Origin: Lethocerus indicus
Lineage: Eukaryota; Arthropoda; Insecta; Hemiptera; Belostomatidae
DNA length: 64,000 nucleotides
Direction: 5' to 3'
Assembly: GCA_019843655.1 (NCBI GenBank)
Contig: JACDQD010000008.1
Coordinates: 15,286,442-15,350,441, forward strand
The position numbers and the translations under genes are program-made. Shown here piece by piece: positions 48,501 to 63,956 of the stretch (its first letter is position 1; each line of letters begins with the position of its first letter). The notes under the pieces are model-generated. The model did not search any database. It was given only the letters and a program-made list of their open reading frames with translations, and had not been told where the DNA came from.

Positions 48501-51500
48501 AGCAGTATTGTATTTGGCCACCCACCAAGCAACTGATTGCTCGAACGACATGTATGTTTATTTATTTTGAGTACCAATGGAAATAAAAAGCCGCCAGTCT
48601 AATTTATAGCCCACTTAAGAAGCTCGAACACTTGAAGTCAATCGCACTTGAGTGTTACACACCAGTCGATATTGTCAGATATTAGAACGCGTTCTCCATG
48701 CTTCCACCTCAGTTCGAGTGTAAAAAAATTGTTTAAGGGACGAATAACGAAGTACGAGGCAATTTATATTTAAGGTAAAATTATCGAGTAATACAGTAAT
48801 TGTGCCTGCCCAAAATTATTATTATTATTTCCGGAACGCTACAATTAATCGCGGCCGAGTAATTTACAACGGGGCTAAAAAAATGGGGTACAATTAGGGC
48901 CATAATAGTGGCGTAATAGTAATCATCTCGAACGTATCCGCTCCCGTAGTCACTCATGAAAATACATAACCCCCCCCCCCCACAAGGGGCCGTCCCATTA
49001 TTAAGTCCCGCATTTGTATGTATGCTATTATAATCGTATGTATTGGCTGGGGAGGGCCCGACAACAGGTCACGCAGCCGCCTCTCTCCATCCTCGCTATT
49101 AATAACGGCAATAGCACAAATTATAAATCAGCTCTCGCGGCTGTAATTATAAAAGCGTCTTGACGGATGTTCGGTGTTATATCTCGGTGTTGGGCAGACG
49201 CCGGTCTGCAGAGGCGTCGACACAGCGCTGGCGACAAACAAATGAGTCTCATTATCGGCCGGTCGTTCAAAATGCTTTACCGTTCCGCCGCTTATTTTGT
49301 ACTTCTTTTAAACTCATAACAGTCCAGTTTCCGTATGGCAATTGGAAGATTACGATGTAACTTACGATAGATCTAATATCCTGTTAAAACTGTCGGGGAG
49401 TGATCGACGGCGCGATTGTTCAACGGGATTCAAATTAAATCGGTACGCAAATTAATCAATCGCGGGGTAAAGTTTCACGATTATTATGCAAAGTGATCGG
49501 ATGATTGGTCGTTTAGAATTCACGGGTTGCATATTTCAATAAGCCGTCCAAGGGACACAATTGTACACCTACGGCAGTGTCACAGAAAGAACACAAGTTT
49601 GCCACATGCGATGGGAAACACCCTTATGTGGCATCTTTTTGAGCGTCCCTCTTCCCAATTTTCTTCATTCCCTTCTCTCATCTGCACCTGCCCTTATTAA
49701 TTGTGTACGGCACAAGTATGATCGAGTGAGTCCTGGCATGGATTTCTTACGAGCTGAGGCAGTTAAATTTTGGTCCAATAACTGCCCCGCCCCCCCCTCG
49801 AATTAATAACAGCGGTGGAATTGTTTCGTCCGAGCGTGTAAATAAAATAAACCAGCGGCCAAAAAATTTATGCCGGCCAATTAGGCTGCGGCCTAATGGG
49901 CTGTGATAAATAGGCGGTGGGACCCCGTGTGCTGTGTCCGGGGCTCCCCCATCGGCGGAACTAATGAACGGACCACGCCGATGAAATATACGCCCCCCCC
50001 CCTAACTACCGGTCTTAACCCGGCTATTACCTGTATACCGGCCCATAAGCCAGCAGATATCCTACTGTTGATTTCCGGCCGTATCCCCCCACCTGCTACT
50101 ACGGCTTCAGCAAACCCCCACGGCTACGAACGCATGAAAAATTAACCTTGACGCTACCTGATTTTGTCCAGACGCTCACAAAATTGGGCCTGGGAAATAT
50201 CAAACAGAATCCCTTGACCAGATAGAGGGAGAGGGAGACACGAGGTCAGACGAACACGATTGGAACATGAAAGTTAGTGCAATAAAGTAATATTTAAGGT
50301 TATTACATGATTTCTACATTTCTATTTACATTAGAGTCCTGCCGAAAGCTATACTAGTATTGTACCGATACATTATTCGGGTTATCAATTGAATGGCTTA
50401 TTTCTTGTACTGAGTACCATACAATGATTTTATAACTAATCGTTAGGGGGAATGTTGATAAGAGTCTGTATAGATGCAATAAAATTTGCTGAGGAACAAA
50501 AAATTAGAATATCAGAAATATTTATCGTCTATTAATATACAAGGCTATTCCAATAACATAATTACGTCGTCGCGATTATAAATTACTGTGGAATATTAAT
50601 GTATCGATGAATTAACATATGCCTTGGTCCCAGAAGTGCAGGAATAAATACCTCGTCGGAAAATGGTTTTTAATTATCATCTACGTGATCATTTAAGACA
50701 CCTAGTGATTGTGATCTGAGTGGGGACTGAATACAAGAAATATCCGGCTTCGTGAATATTTTAGCCCCATGGAACAATCGGGTCTCTATTTTAAGCGCAT
50801 AAAAATACTCTTTGTCGGGAACAGAAATCGAACATTCGTTCCGGTCCCAATTGAAATGATGATATCGCGGACAGTTTTTATGTCTCAAATCAAATAATGC
50901 CCATATTCAACGGTCGAAACTCATCGCGAGACGGCCGGTAAATTGCCGACCGATCCGCAAATAAAGGAATCGAAAATTGTTGGGGCAAGTTCGAGAATTG
51001 GGCTCGGCTCCGTTCCGATGATAATGAGATCGGCCTTTTCGGTCCCGGCACTTAAATTTGTCTCGGAATTCACACTCAAGGCCGAATTTAGCCATCTACC
51101 GATCGCATCTATGTAAAACGATTTAAAATCGCATTAGAAATCAAAACGGGGATGTTTTCTTTTTTTTTATTAATTCCTTTCTGTTTGGCGTGTCCTAGGT
51201 TTTTCCTCTAAAGCCGCTCATTAATCCCCGATATCTGAGCGACTCGAGACCACACGCGCGAAGTTATTCGAGAGGAATAAATTATTTCGGCCGTAGTCAC
51301 AAAATTGTTGCTTCCCAGGATAATTTAAATCAGGGTTTATTGTGCCGTCAAATGGTCTCAGGGACGGTATAATTGAAGGGATGCATTTCTGTGTCGAGGC
51401 CTCTCACCATTATGCGTCCTGTTCATAGAACATCTCTTCCAGTTTAGTATTCTCCTGTAATAACCTGCCCACAAGAATGAGAGTCAACGCTATCTATCTA

Positions 51501-54500
51501 TTGAGGAAACATTATTTCTCAAAAATCTATATTATGGTAATTATAATGAAAACGGGTCTAAAATAAAAAGCATAAAACTGAAGGTGGCAAGCAGCTGCCT
51601 AAACCGGGACAGAACATCGCCAGAACCGCAAGGTTATCAATTGATACAACTTGCCGCACATTAAAGTTTAGCTGTCGAAAAATAAACGAAACGGATGTGC
51701 CTAAACATTAAAACCCCGCGAATATTAACGGCCTTGTTCCAAATCAAGTTTGCTCGGGTGGAGACACTGCCGCTATTAATCTCCTCGCGGATGAGGAATG
51801 GGCCCCCCACTCGAATGCTAATTAATCAAATTAAAACCTATTATTATTATGATCGTACGCATGATGTAGGTTTATTTTTTATTATTGTTATCTTTTTGTG
51901 TTTTCATGCCGTCATTTTTTTTTCTTTTTAGAGTTTATATATACCTGGCTATCTTCTCTGACACGTTCCTTCTAATAATCACTATTCAACTTTATTGAGT
52001 TTATTTCTGCTCACTGTGTAAAAACGCCGTTTGACGATCAACTTAATATGACTTCAAGGCTCAAATAAAGTCTGAACACCCTCGACATACATAAAATATT
52101 TTCCATCCCCATCGTATAGGCAGGCGACCAAATCGGTTTGCATTTAATGAACCGTTTCCCGTAACCGGGACAAAACGCCCAAACGCCAATTTTACAGATG
52201 CTCAACAATGTGAAATGTGCCTGAATGTGGGGCGGCGTTCGGAGTGTGGTCCACTCGACAACCCAGAATACCAGAAAGGATCTGAGACCTTCTGCATTTC
52301 CGATTTACATCGGAATATAGTTTTTCGTTTTGGTCCTACCGACGGTGGAAGACACCTCGCACGGGGAAAAACCTTAATCCACTTGTACGTACCGGGAAAG
52401 CCGAACACAAGTGTCTTGGCTTCATCGTGGAGTTTTATGAACCATATAAATGGTACGAGCGGGCATCGGAGTCGAGGGTAATTACTTGAGAGCCACTACT
52501 TGAGAAGAGTCAATTTCTCGCCGGAGAATTTAAACGGTGGCGCATGTAGTGATTTAACGTTCGGGCACACGGCTCTAGCCAACTGCATAATGCATACATA
52601 ACGGCCATTGGATAAGTATCTTATGGAACATTTTGATTGTTGTTGTAAACGCGTCTTATTCGCAACGTTGAGCAATGTCAAATGGAGCAAATGTTTTGAG
52701 ATCACCGTTATTGGCTTTGATTGTTGCATAAAACAAAATATTATAACGTATCAACGGTTTCATAACCTGTGACTGAAGAATCTTTTTGGTCCATTCACCT
52801 CATTTGTGGTAATCTGCATCAATGAAAATTACAAACGTTCATTCAGAAGGTATTCGAGTATAAGTGATAAGCGTAAAGTTCTCGGGTTTTTCTTGGTGTG
52901 CCGAGGCAATGTGGCTGTTAGACGAAATAAAATTTCCCTCTTTTTATCGGGTTCGACAGGTGAAACGTTTTTTAAACCGCGTCCTATTCCACTAACTGCG
53001 GCTGGACACCTGTTTGTGTGTGGGAGCACAGGGAGCTGCGGGCTCGCTTATCTCGGCGACCAGTCGGTGCTTCGAGCTCGAAACTGGACCGAGTCCCTCG
53101 TCTCAACGGTCCGGGATGGGCGCGAGCATTCTCGTGTCTTACACTGCCGGCTTAAGATAGGGCGCGCCGAGAGCCCAGAGATTAACGCGACACAGGAGGC
53201 CTGTCTCCAGATAAAGGTACAAAAGCGACTTCCCGTCTGGAAAATGGGCGGCCCTTTTATCGGCCAGAACTGGCTCCAACAAACACAATACGCCGGCAAA
53301 CTGGGGGTTTCTAAAGCTTCGTTTTTTAAGTATTCTGTGTGCACGTTGAAAAAGCAATCCGGACAATAACCTGATAAATACCAGACCCCCCAACATAGCC
53401 GAAAATAATCCTGTGGACTGAAGATAAAACGAACACAAAGAAAACACTTTCACCCCTGTAACAAAGTCTCAAGTAAAAGAATTAAAACCTCATAAATAAC
53501 CCAGATATGTATAAACCTATAACACTCATTACTCACTTTTCGCCGTGCTTTGGTGGACAAAATATGAAACTTTGACAGATATCATTATTCGGTTGTCTAT
53601 CCAAACTGTTAAGAGAAAGTGCTGAGTATGCAAGCAATCATACCAGTTGGTCGAAATAGGAAGATTTTATTCAGCATTTTCTTATTCTACCTCAAGCTTG
53701 ATATTTTTCGACACGCGAAATTCTTAATTTGTATTGATCCCTCGTACAAAGTATAACAACGCGAATTCGAATAACAGTGCGCCTGCGGCGCGAAACGTGC
53801 CGGAGTTTCTCGCTGAACAGAATAAAAATTATCTTCGCCAGTACAAAAGACATTGTGAAACCAGAATTATTATGGTTTACGGCAGTTTAAGGAGTGGCGT
53901 GAATTGAAATGTTGGTCGTGGATCTATTTTTCTCGTCCCCCCTTTTATAACAGACACCGGGCTGTGGCTGGGACAAGACCCGTTTGACGAATGCGTTGCC
54001 GGTGCGTAACGCGCGTTTTTTCGAGCCGCCAATCGTTTCTGTCCGCGATAATCGATACATGGCGCGGATTTGGCGCAAACGGTTGGGGAGTTTTCGAAAA
54101 ATCGGGATTAAATAAAGTCGTGCAGGGAGCCAGTGTATTGAATTTGTCACGGCCGCGGGAGCGTGGCAATCAATCGTTGCCGCACGTTATCACTCTAAGG
54201 CCGCGTTGAATATCACGTGGTACAATGTGGGACGCCACCTTGTTATTAAATAGGCGATTAAGGCCCCTATAATGTGACTTATATAAAGCCGGGCCTGAAT
54301 ATTCCGCGAAACAGGAACTCAGTTACTACAAATCTCAGTTTATACAACTATCAATGATCTTATAAAACTTTGCCCAGTTTCTGCAAATACTTAAATATAA
54401 GGAATGAATAATAGATGGACCGCATATACAATTTAACTATATGGAAGTCGGGATGATCCATCGCTCTATTACCGTACTGCAAGTATAACTTATGGTGGTT

Positions 54501-55979
54501 AAAACGAATATTTACACAAATACCGGCCTACATACTGCCCAACAGGTTACCTGTTCCCCGCCTGCGTAGAGGGATAACAATACATACAAAGGCGAATTCC
54601 AAAAAAGGAAAATTCCTAATTTCACGTGATAATAGACGTATGAGGAGTGGAAATTAATTACTGACAGGTTTCGTCAGCGCTAAGACAACAAAGCCGATAT
54701 TAACATTTTATACAAGAACATTTTTCCTAGCGTTAATCAGATTACATATACGTGTTATAACTTAATGAGATGTTAGACCTGTTATTAAAATATAATTTAA
54801 ACGATTAATATTAGCTTTATATACGATAAATAACGAACGGTTTATTAAGAGTTAGCGTCGGAGGCCGACACAAATAAATGTCCGAACTACGTGCATTAGG
54901 TCACGCGATCGGTCTTAAATTTGGTCGGAGTAAGAAAATAAAAGGGAGCGAAACGGCTGTTAAATTTGACAAATGAGCTCCGGCCGAACTCTCGTTGTCG
55001 GGGCGTTAATTGGCCAATAAATAGGACGGGAGGAGAGGGCGAGATAAGCGGACGAGGTGGGCAGAACTCCCCCCTTTACAGTCGTGTCCGTTTCATTTGT
55101 CAACTCCGCGAGATAGGAGATCCTTCCTGGCCGGGCGGGGGCCAATTAAGAGGGCGAAGGGGAACAAGGGGATGGGAAAGAAGAACGAATTCCGAATCTC
55201 GCCCCAACGCTAATTGGTCGGCCGGCCACAATTAGGCGATTCGGCAACCGAACGGCCGCGACAAAGTGACGAGAACGCTCCGAAAAACGTGTGTTTCTCA
55301 GTTTTTCCTTCCCCGTTCTGATTACTGCTCGCCATTAATTATTACGCCTAATTTATGCCGCACAGAATAATTAATACAAATTAAAAAGTGGGCGGGAGAG
55401 TGGAAAGAAAGAGATAGAATGGTACAACCAACAATTTTGTATAAAACATACTTCAAAATCAAAAAAAGGCATAAACCTGGCTAGTTTTTATTGAAAGGTT
55501 TTGACATACGTACGCACTCTGTAGCTTATTTCAACGAATGGGAATTTCATTACCGTCTATCCTGCTTTATAACTATTTGGTAAACCATAGCGTGTGAAAG
55601 AGTTAAAAAAACTATTGTAGAAATATTCGTATAATGAAAGTTTAACTCGGGTGCAAATTGCTATTCAATAAAAAATAAGGATTGGACAATTTTGGAGAAA
55701 TGCTGGAAGGAGTGGGGGGCCCCGGGTGAGTTACAAACCGACGAGATAGCGGAATCCGGGAGTTATTCGTGCCAGGATATCAACGATTTAGTCTTCCCTT
55801 TCCTCGGACGGGACTCCCAGCCAGCCTAATCCCGGCAATAAATCGAGCCTAAGGTATTTGCTAATAGCGCCACAAAATACAGCCGACCGGTTAACGGGAG
55901 GCCCCAAGAGAACTCCCACAGTGCTTGCCTTCCAGAGATCAACTTTAATGTGATATCTTTGAAGTTAATAAAACTTGAG

Positions 55980-55991
55980 TGCGCGCGCGCG
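55980..55991. repeat. CG/GC run
   Basis: A short alternating GCGCGCGCGCG run, potentially Z-DNA forming. Confidence 0.7.
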
Positions 55992-58900
55992 TTTCTAAAC
56001 ATAATATATTAAATTCGACGTCGTTTTAATAAGTTTCGAACGTAATTCAATTCATCTACCAAAGTGAAGTAGGCACTGTATAAATTAATCTTGATCGGTT
56101 GCCGATTGTGCGTTATTAGATAAAATAAAATATCTTGTTATTTTCGATGACAACCAATGTAATTGTCTCAATTTCCTAAATAAGATCCAATGAATACGAG
56201 TAATATATCTCTCAAAATTAATGTATCCCTGTTATGCATTAAAGATATTGTTTAGGCATTGTCCCGTTAATGACGGAAGCAAATTTTCACATTTGATGGG
56301 ATTACTCCAGAGATAGAGCGTTGATTCCGATGGTTTCCACAGTTCAATATGGGGTTTTAAGGTTATTCTTCAACCTGCGGTATAACGGCAGTTATTTTAC
56401 AGACACTCACGGCCGTTGTACGAATGGAAGGATTTATATTTTGAGAGATCAAAACAAACGGGCCAATTGCCTGTACGAGTGCCGGGGTCCAGTTTTTATG
56501 GCTCAATTAAGGCCTGGCCAGAGTGGACAGGACCCGCGACGCGTATTAATGCCAGCCCCATTAATTTCTTCTCGATATTGTCGACGGATCCAAATGGCTG
56601 TTTGCATTAGGCAAGTCGACGTCGTTATTACCGACGGACTAATCCAGTCCGAGTACCAATCAACGTGTATTTGTCCGCTTCTTATGATAACAGAAGATTA
56701 TAATAGTGCCTTTATAAGGAAGAATCATTATGTAAATACATTAATTCAACCATTCATACTCACGAGTCATTACCGGGGTTTAAACATTTCAACAGCAAGG
56801 GACTGTAGGGGCTATAATGCTACGATATCGACAGGCTCGATAAGGAGCGTGATCGTCCCGAAAGAATCGAGATGTTTTAATTGAATCCAATAATTTTTAA
56901 CGACCCCCTTCCGAAAATCGAAAACGCCCATGAAAGAGCGGTCTGGAAGTTAATCAGAAAGGAAATTAAGGTCGAATTTAGCGGCCGCCTCCCGAACCCC
57001 AATCCTGTTATATATTATTATAGGCGGGCAAAGATATTTATCTGGAGCGGGGAAATTAAAAATGAATGAAAACTCGATTAGTTTAATGCATTTTTAATAG
57101 TCGGGCCACGCGAACTGCCGCCTCCCCCTCTCCAACCCACGTATCACTGTCACGTTTCGAGCCGGGTTTAGGAGCCGAATCCTATCCCTTTTCCTCGCCC
57201 GCAGATAACGTTGGGAGGGGGGTCCTTCGAAGTATTCATCCTAAACATTCACTAAAATCGCAGGACCATTACGGCCCTCGAAGATGACAGACTTCACGAG
57301 AACAAATGTGACAGTAAACGCTAAATACGATCTGCACCACTGGCGGTGTAACAGATATGTAACAACCCATCACCTGTGTAAGGTTGAAGAAATCGTTCAG
57401 TAACTACACTTAGTTCGGTGTAGATCCCCGGGTAACAAGTTTACGTTTTTTCATGACGTTTATATTCAGGCAAATAAAAGTCTGAACAGTTTTTTATATT
57501 TTATGAAAAGTCCGAACAACGTGAACGACGAGGGTAAATTGAATTTCGAGGTTACTTAATCATTATAAAGGTTATCATTTCGAGGTTACCTTCATCGTAC
57601 ATTTTTGTATATGATTACTAGGTAGATATGTTACTACCTCACTTTATCTATTCGCTTATGGTTGGAGATATAATTTAATGTTAATAAAAACGAAGTCATT
57701 CCATTCATATAGATGAAAAATAAAGTGAGTAGATTGCAAAATTGCAAAAATTGTAGTATCTGCTTTCTTTTAAATTCCAATAAACTGAAAAAATAATTTC
57801 AATAAAAGAAACCGAGTTTGTCCTTCAGTATGGTATTCCGTACTTAATTGCCTTTATATTTGGCCAAAGCATTATGCCAAACTGGAACCGGGGGTGGAAA
57901 AAAACGCGAAACTGTTTTACTGAAATAAAATAAATAAAACTGAACGGGCGGCACGTTTTTAAACAAGACGACTGCCATATCCTCCCGGTTTTATGGGACT
58001 CATAAATTATGCAAATACAATGGAAGCGTCACGCCCCAATGATTAATGGGGCATGAATAAAATACATTTTTAATCGGGCTCGGGCCCAATAATAAATTGT
58101 TTCCTGTTAAATTTCCCTTTCCATTAGAAACCAACAGGTGGCAGTACCGGGCGTCAAACCGCAAACGGCGGCCGGCGGACTACACTTAGCCGGAGAACAC
58201 GCCCCCGGGGGACATTTCCCATAAAGGTCATAAATATTCAGGATAACGTTTCGTACCCCGGGGCTCGCCTCCATTGTATACAACGATTAACTGCGACATT
58301 AAATACAATCGAACATCGAACATTAAAAACATTTACATCGGACTTCAAGAAAGCTGACCTTAGATCATATCGAGCAGAACAAACTAATAATATGCGTGCA
58401 GCATTTATCGAAGAAAATACAAGCGTCATAACGTAAGCACAAGAAAAACGAAAAAAGTATTTTTATTTATCTTTGTAACATGTATCCTTATAAGATTGGT
58501 AATAAATAATTTCAAAAATATAACAAAAGTAATATATTTTCATGAAACATAATTAATAAACCATACTTAGTTTTCCAAATATTTAATAAAACTATAATCT
58601 ACAGAGACATTTTCATTTCGATATACTTTCATACTCTCGTTTTCTTTTTATCAATATTTGTCATAAATTTACAAACTTCAAACTTTCGTCATGATCCACT
58701 GTACAGCAAAATTGTGAATTTCACTATTGCAGAATGGTAGATCGGATTAATTATTTATTTATTTTGTCAGAGTACAATTAATTTCTAATAAAATGTATGT
58801 AATTCGTTAAATTCTGCCAAAATTTCATAGGGCATGTGCGATCTTCGGTACGTCGAAGAATGCGAGTGGCGCGTTTCAGGCTTATGTGGAGAAATGCTGC

Positions 58901-59659
58901 CGAGGTCCCTGGCATTTCGATATAGCCGCCGATGGTTAATCGTACACGCGGTCCCCAATTAACAATGGCTGGGCTCGCCTTAATAAGGAGTAGTGCCAGC
59001 CAGCTCCTCAGTCCTAATCCTAATCGGCGGTCGCCGGTTTCGTTTAGGGGCGGTCGGTGCCCCCCGATTGAAACCCCACTTCACCGCCCTATTAGCCGAC
59101 TTCAAAAGGCGGCAATTTTCTACTCGTAGACCCGTCCTAAGGTGAGTTACCCGGCCAGGAATAGCGGCTATTTTTTCTATTTAAACTACTGCCTTTTTTT
59201 TCTGTCTTCTAAACACGGACGAGACCGCCCATTATTATATCGTTAGCGACGAACGGGAATCGCCGGCTACACGGAAGAAGAACATTCCAGGGTGTGTGTC
59301 AATTAAAACCAAAAAATAGGCAGAAGTTCCTAGAGAATTGAGAATTCACGAATTCGAAAGATTGCTTCGATTGTTCGGTACTAGTAACGTAGCACCTTTA
59401 GTTCTCAGTGCCACCGATGAACAGTCTAACATCAACAGGAAATATTTGCATTATTCCTGAATAAATATCTTTATTCGATCGCTGTCATCAACGTTCTGTC
59501 ACAAAAATGTGTACATTCCCTAGACCTACGAAGTAGATTTGTCGGCTATCCACCGTAACAGGCGTGAGACGAAAAATACGGGCAGACATAAATAAATAAT
59601 TCATGATATCGGAGCGAGATGCGTAAATCACGCGAAGTAGTCATAACAGAACGCCGCTG

Positions 59660-60080
59660 GTTCCTGTAAATTTTTATTGGAAAGCCGGTTAACTCATAGC
59701 CGGGTAAATGGGGTAGGAGGAGGAGGGTTCAAGTACCGTGAAAGCGGTTCCGCGATGCGGCCGTGGAAGCTCACTCAATCAACTACCAGCGCTTTAAAAC
59801 CTCTGAAACCCGTCTCCAATAAACGAAGTCCGGCCGTAAAGTCCGGGCCCGTAACTCGTGGCGGCGGACGCCGGGCATAAACTGCATCAAATTAATGCCC
59901 TTACTCGGCCTAGAAGAGCCCCCCCCCCCATCCCGAAAGGGAAGCCGCCCGCTTGGCGCTTCAGATTTGAATCGCGCGGCAACAAAGTTGGCTAACAACG
60001 GCAATCGCCTAAAGTTACGGTCGGGCCCCCGATCAATTTCAAAAGGAGAAGTTTTACGATTGCACTGCCTCAGTATCGGC
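59660..60080. other. CpG-rich patch
   Basis: A CpG-dense stretch with GGAGGAGG and poly-C runs and overlapping open frames on both strands, none with a recognisable domain or convincing splice borders. Confidence 0.3.
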
Positions 60081-63000
60081 AATCGACATGAATCGATGTT
60101 CGTACAAATTTCATGCCAGACCAAACATAACTCCGACGTCCCTACATGGACTGTAATTTCCTTCTACCGAGTACACAAAAAACATCTACGCTGTAGACAC
60201 GGTTTAAATTCAGTTCTCATATTTTATTAGTTGTTCAAACATAAATGATTTATTGGTAGATACTAAAAAATGAAATAAACAATGAAATGATTAATCTCAA
60301 ATTATAGTATAGGTATTTAGTAACTACACAAATGAATTGATTTATCTTACAAACTTACATCTACCTGTCGGTAGAATATTTGAAATACTTCTTCACCTAA
60401 TTGTTCAAACCTCAATTTTAAAGAATCAGAGAGGAAAAACTTTCACTGATACCAAGCAGGCGACAGAACGAACTGAGCGCAACGGAAAATCAATTGGAGA
60501 ATCGTCATTTGTAAATTTCCAAACTCGCGAATTTGAAATTTATAAGACTGTTAAGTTGGTGAAAGAGACGGGGGGGGGCAGGGAGGAACGGCCGTTTATC
60601 AGCTCCGAGCCGGGCATACTACTACCACCACTACCACTACCAGCCTGCCGATAAATCACACGAAATCCCCGCAGGGGGACCCTTACCTTATTCGGTTTTA
60701 TTTATTTCCCTATAGCGAATATATATTTATTTTTCGCGGCTACGACGACAACGTGCATATGCATAATACAAGGTGGCGTACACGAGATACCCCGTGTCCG
60801 ACAACGGCCGGCAAAGTAACGCGGATTAAATTTAAAATGTTTGACAAATTGATATCTTGTTGGCAGTCATCCCTGTACTTTATGCGTGCATAAAAATGTA
60901 TATATGTACACATATACAATATACAAGGGGACAATATTGATTATTACGTCTCGATTGTTTATCAAAATAGAGCCCTTATATATTAAAGGGCGGAGAACCG
61001 TCTCAGTACTTTTTTTACTACACAAAACTACTAGAATTTAACAATATTAAATTCCATTGATCTATATAACTGCGTTGCCGAGTTAAACACACCGAATTCG
61101 TCCCTGCCGGCGTTTAGACAAATAACTTCTTGAATGATTATTTCGGCAGATTACTCCGACCTACGCCAAAATCCGGGACGAGCCCCGGCGTGAGCGTGGG
61201 CTCCCGGAGCCGAGAGACGGGGGCCGTTTAAAAGTTGGATTAATGAATGGCACACGGTTTCATCATTTCCATATCGTCCTTGGCGTGATTCTAATGGACA
61301 TGCTCAGGCGGGGTTACGGCGCCCATAGATCATCGCGCTCCCCCCCCCTCGCTAGTTGCAGTTGCGGTCGCGAGCACCGTTATTGGAGTTTAATTCAATC
61401 TTCAAGGGTGGACTTCATATGCCGCACTTTAAAAACTCTATCTCTATTGTACGAATTGACTTTGACGTTGCTTCCTCTCTCCAGAAGAACCCTTCACACT
61501 ATTTTCTTTTTAGTATTATTTTAGTATTACAAAATAAAATTTTCTTTTACGTAATCCAAAAACAATCAACTTTAGAGAAATCGAAAATTTGGCTTCGATT
61601 CGAATACAAGATCGGTAATTAAGAAAACTATATAAAAGGTATATGAGATAATGAACTACGAATTGGGCATAGCAGGTAGAATGATGTAAACGTGATTATA
61701 AATTCTGAAATTGTTGTCTGCTCTTGCTATAAAAGACAGTTATATTCCTTTTTTTTTATTTTCGACCGAAATTATTTGTGCAGGAGGAGTACAAATGCCG
61801 ATGTATACTTTAATAAATGGTATATGTAAAGAGGGTTTCGGAATTCTCGACGGACTCGAATATAATGGTTTCCTTGTAAGCTCCAGTATGCAAATTCGGC
61901 TATTTAAATACGTATATGGGCATGTACGGCCGTGTAAATGAATTCAGTGGGGGAGGGTCCGAGTGTACGCCCGAAACCCCCGAAACAGGTTCAATGGGAA
62001 AGGAGGAAAAAAACCTTTTATTGAATCCTATTCAACGCTATCCGGGGGCGTAAATCTTGGGTTTTTATACGGGCACGACAACTTTTCGACATTTATTCAA
62101 GTGCCGAAGGGGCGGGGAGAGAAGGAGCTGAAAAGAGCGGCGAGACATAAATGGAAAGACGGGCAATATCAATTAGCCGCCGGCCCATTGACGAGTTAAA
62201 AGCCGATAACGTTTCGAACCGAGTTTCTGGGTGACATACGAAAAAATATCCGTCAAACAACTGATTTAGGGGGCCGAGATCCTGACGCCGATAAAGGCCG
62301 TTCGAAATAAGAAAAATATCCTTCTCCAAATAAAGAACGCCATTGAAGAGTATATAATAACGAATTAAGGACGTGTAAGGCTCTCGGGGAGGCCGGGGGC
62401 TTTTAAATATCGTTTAAAATTCAGTTCTCGTGCGGCGCCACCGAAGGGTGGGGAAGAGGGAGAGAGAGGAACGAGAGAGGGAGAGGGAGCTCAGTGAGAG
62501 GAGCGAGTATCCACATCCTGAAACAGACACGAGCGTCCGCATTCCCTCACCGATATCTGTTAGACTCCTCATTTATATAAACCCACATCGAAATGGCCAG
62601 GCAAAGAATCCGAATATTCCTTTCCAGTTACGGCTTTATCTATTCGCGACAACAGACACTTATATAAATCTTGCCGTTCATTCTGCCCAAGAATATACAT
62701 TACCTATCCATAAAATTTCGTGAAAATATTATTCCATTAAAATTCGATCGCGGGGGCCCAACACCGAATGCATTGCCGACAAGTAGGTAATTTATATTAC
62801 GAACAATAATAATTTCTCTTAATTAAATAGGGATAATGCCAAAGCCTCCACTGTGGGAAAAAATTAATTAGTAAAGTTTTTAAATGGTTGACTCCAAATG
62901 ACAACTTTTATTAATAAAGTCTTCTTACGAGTATCAGGAACAGGTATCCTAAACGGACGACGGAACGATGGACCCGAGAAACAAAGACAATATAAGAACA

Positions 63001-63956
63001 CCAGAACTGATGAACTGATGAAAATTCAAATTGGTCCCCGACCCTAAGTATTAATTGGGCCCAACCGTACAACTAATCCGGCATGAAATTGTGCCAGAAT
63101 CCAGTTATTAATTTCGTACCCCTTTTCCTTTTTCGGAGGTGAAACGCGAATATATTAAGACGGGGAACGAACCGGCGAAACAAAAATATATCAGCCTTGT
63201 AATGAGCTTGCGGATAGGTATAATTTCTTGTAGGCATTCCTTCGGCGTGAAATGAGTTCGAACGCGGACGCAGTTAATTGAAACGAACGATGGTTGCCGC
63301 CGTTTATTTTATTTTAAAATTGCTTATACTTATAAAAAAAAGTGTACAATAATGTATACGCGAAAAATTTAATATGGTTTAATGTTGTTGTCGCTACTTG
63401 CTCCGGGATCTCGGCATACGGATTCATGGGAAAACTGGTTTTTTTTTCGTTTCTCTTTTATACATGTGCAAAAGCGAGGCTGGATAACGATTGAGTGAGG
63501 ACGATAAATATATAGGAAGGCCCGATAAAATCGATAATTAAGATATAAACGTTTTTCCCCGGTGCGCCACGGTCTATGAGCTAGTTTAAATACTTGAATT
63601 TCATATAAAAACCGCGGTGAAAAAAAACTTGCCATTCCGTTTGTAGAGTTCCCGAGCGGTGTAATCGAGTCCACACTCCGTGCCGAGATCATAGCTAATT
63701 TACAGCCGTCTCAAAAGACGAGAGAACGAAAAAAGAAATTGGTTCAGGAATCCCGTTCGCCCGGCAATCCGAAATCGATGAAGCCCGCGCCGTTCATTAA
63801 TTAATCGTTATGAAATATCCGAAATCACGACCCTAAAAAGTGTGATTAAATTTTATGTTTCCTCGTAATTAATTTGAATGTTTAAGCGCTCGAGAGAAAA
63901 AACATGATTTACGAAGTACAGTAGAGTTTATAGAGTCTTCTTCACCTGGGACTTAC

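Larger units (their letters stand above)
34013..63956 (-). other. Presumed first large intron of the KLF gene (about 29.9 kb)
   Basis: No protein domain was recognised here on either strand. Longer reading frames are mostly low-complexity (the TC tract at 34.9 kb reads as Ser-Leu or Arg-Glu runs) or lack splice signals and family resemblance. Landmarks are the TC tract at 34906-34993, three copies of a 20-bp motif at 37248, 38515 and 39441, G-rich runs at 40229-40266, a dispersed repeat at 42528, the hairpin and splice-like element at 43610-43679, CpG-rich patches at 45.0-45.5, 55.0-55.3 and 59.7-60.1 kb, a CG run at 55980, and open frames at 56330-57069. The rest is AT-rich DNA with homopolymer runs in which I see nothing specific. 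It counts as an intron only if the right-edge exon is real; otherwise it may be 5' flanking sequence with unseen exons. Confidence 0.5.

Noticed and set aside
52806..53369. 187-codon plus-strand open stretch with a long antisense frame
   Set aside because: It has no ATG near its start, no recognisable domain, and lies in a locally GC-rich patch where long open frames on both strands are expected.
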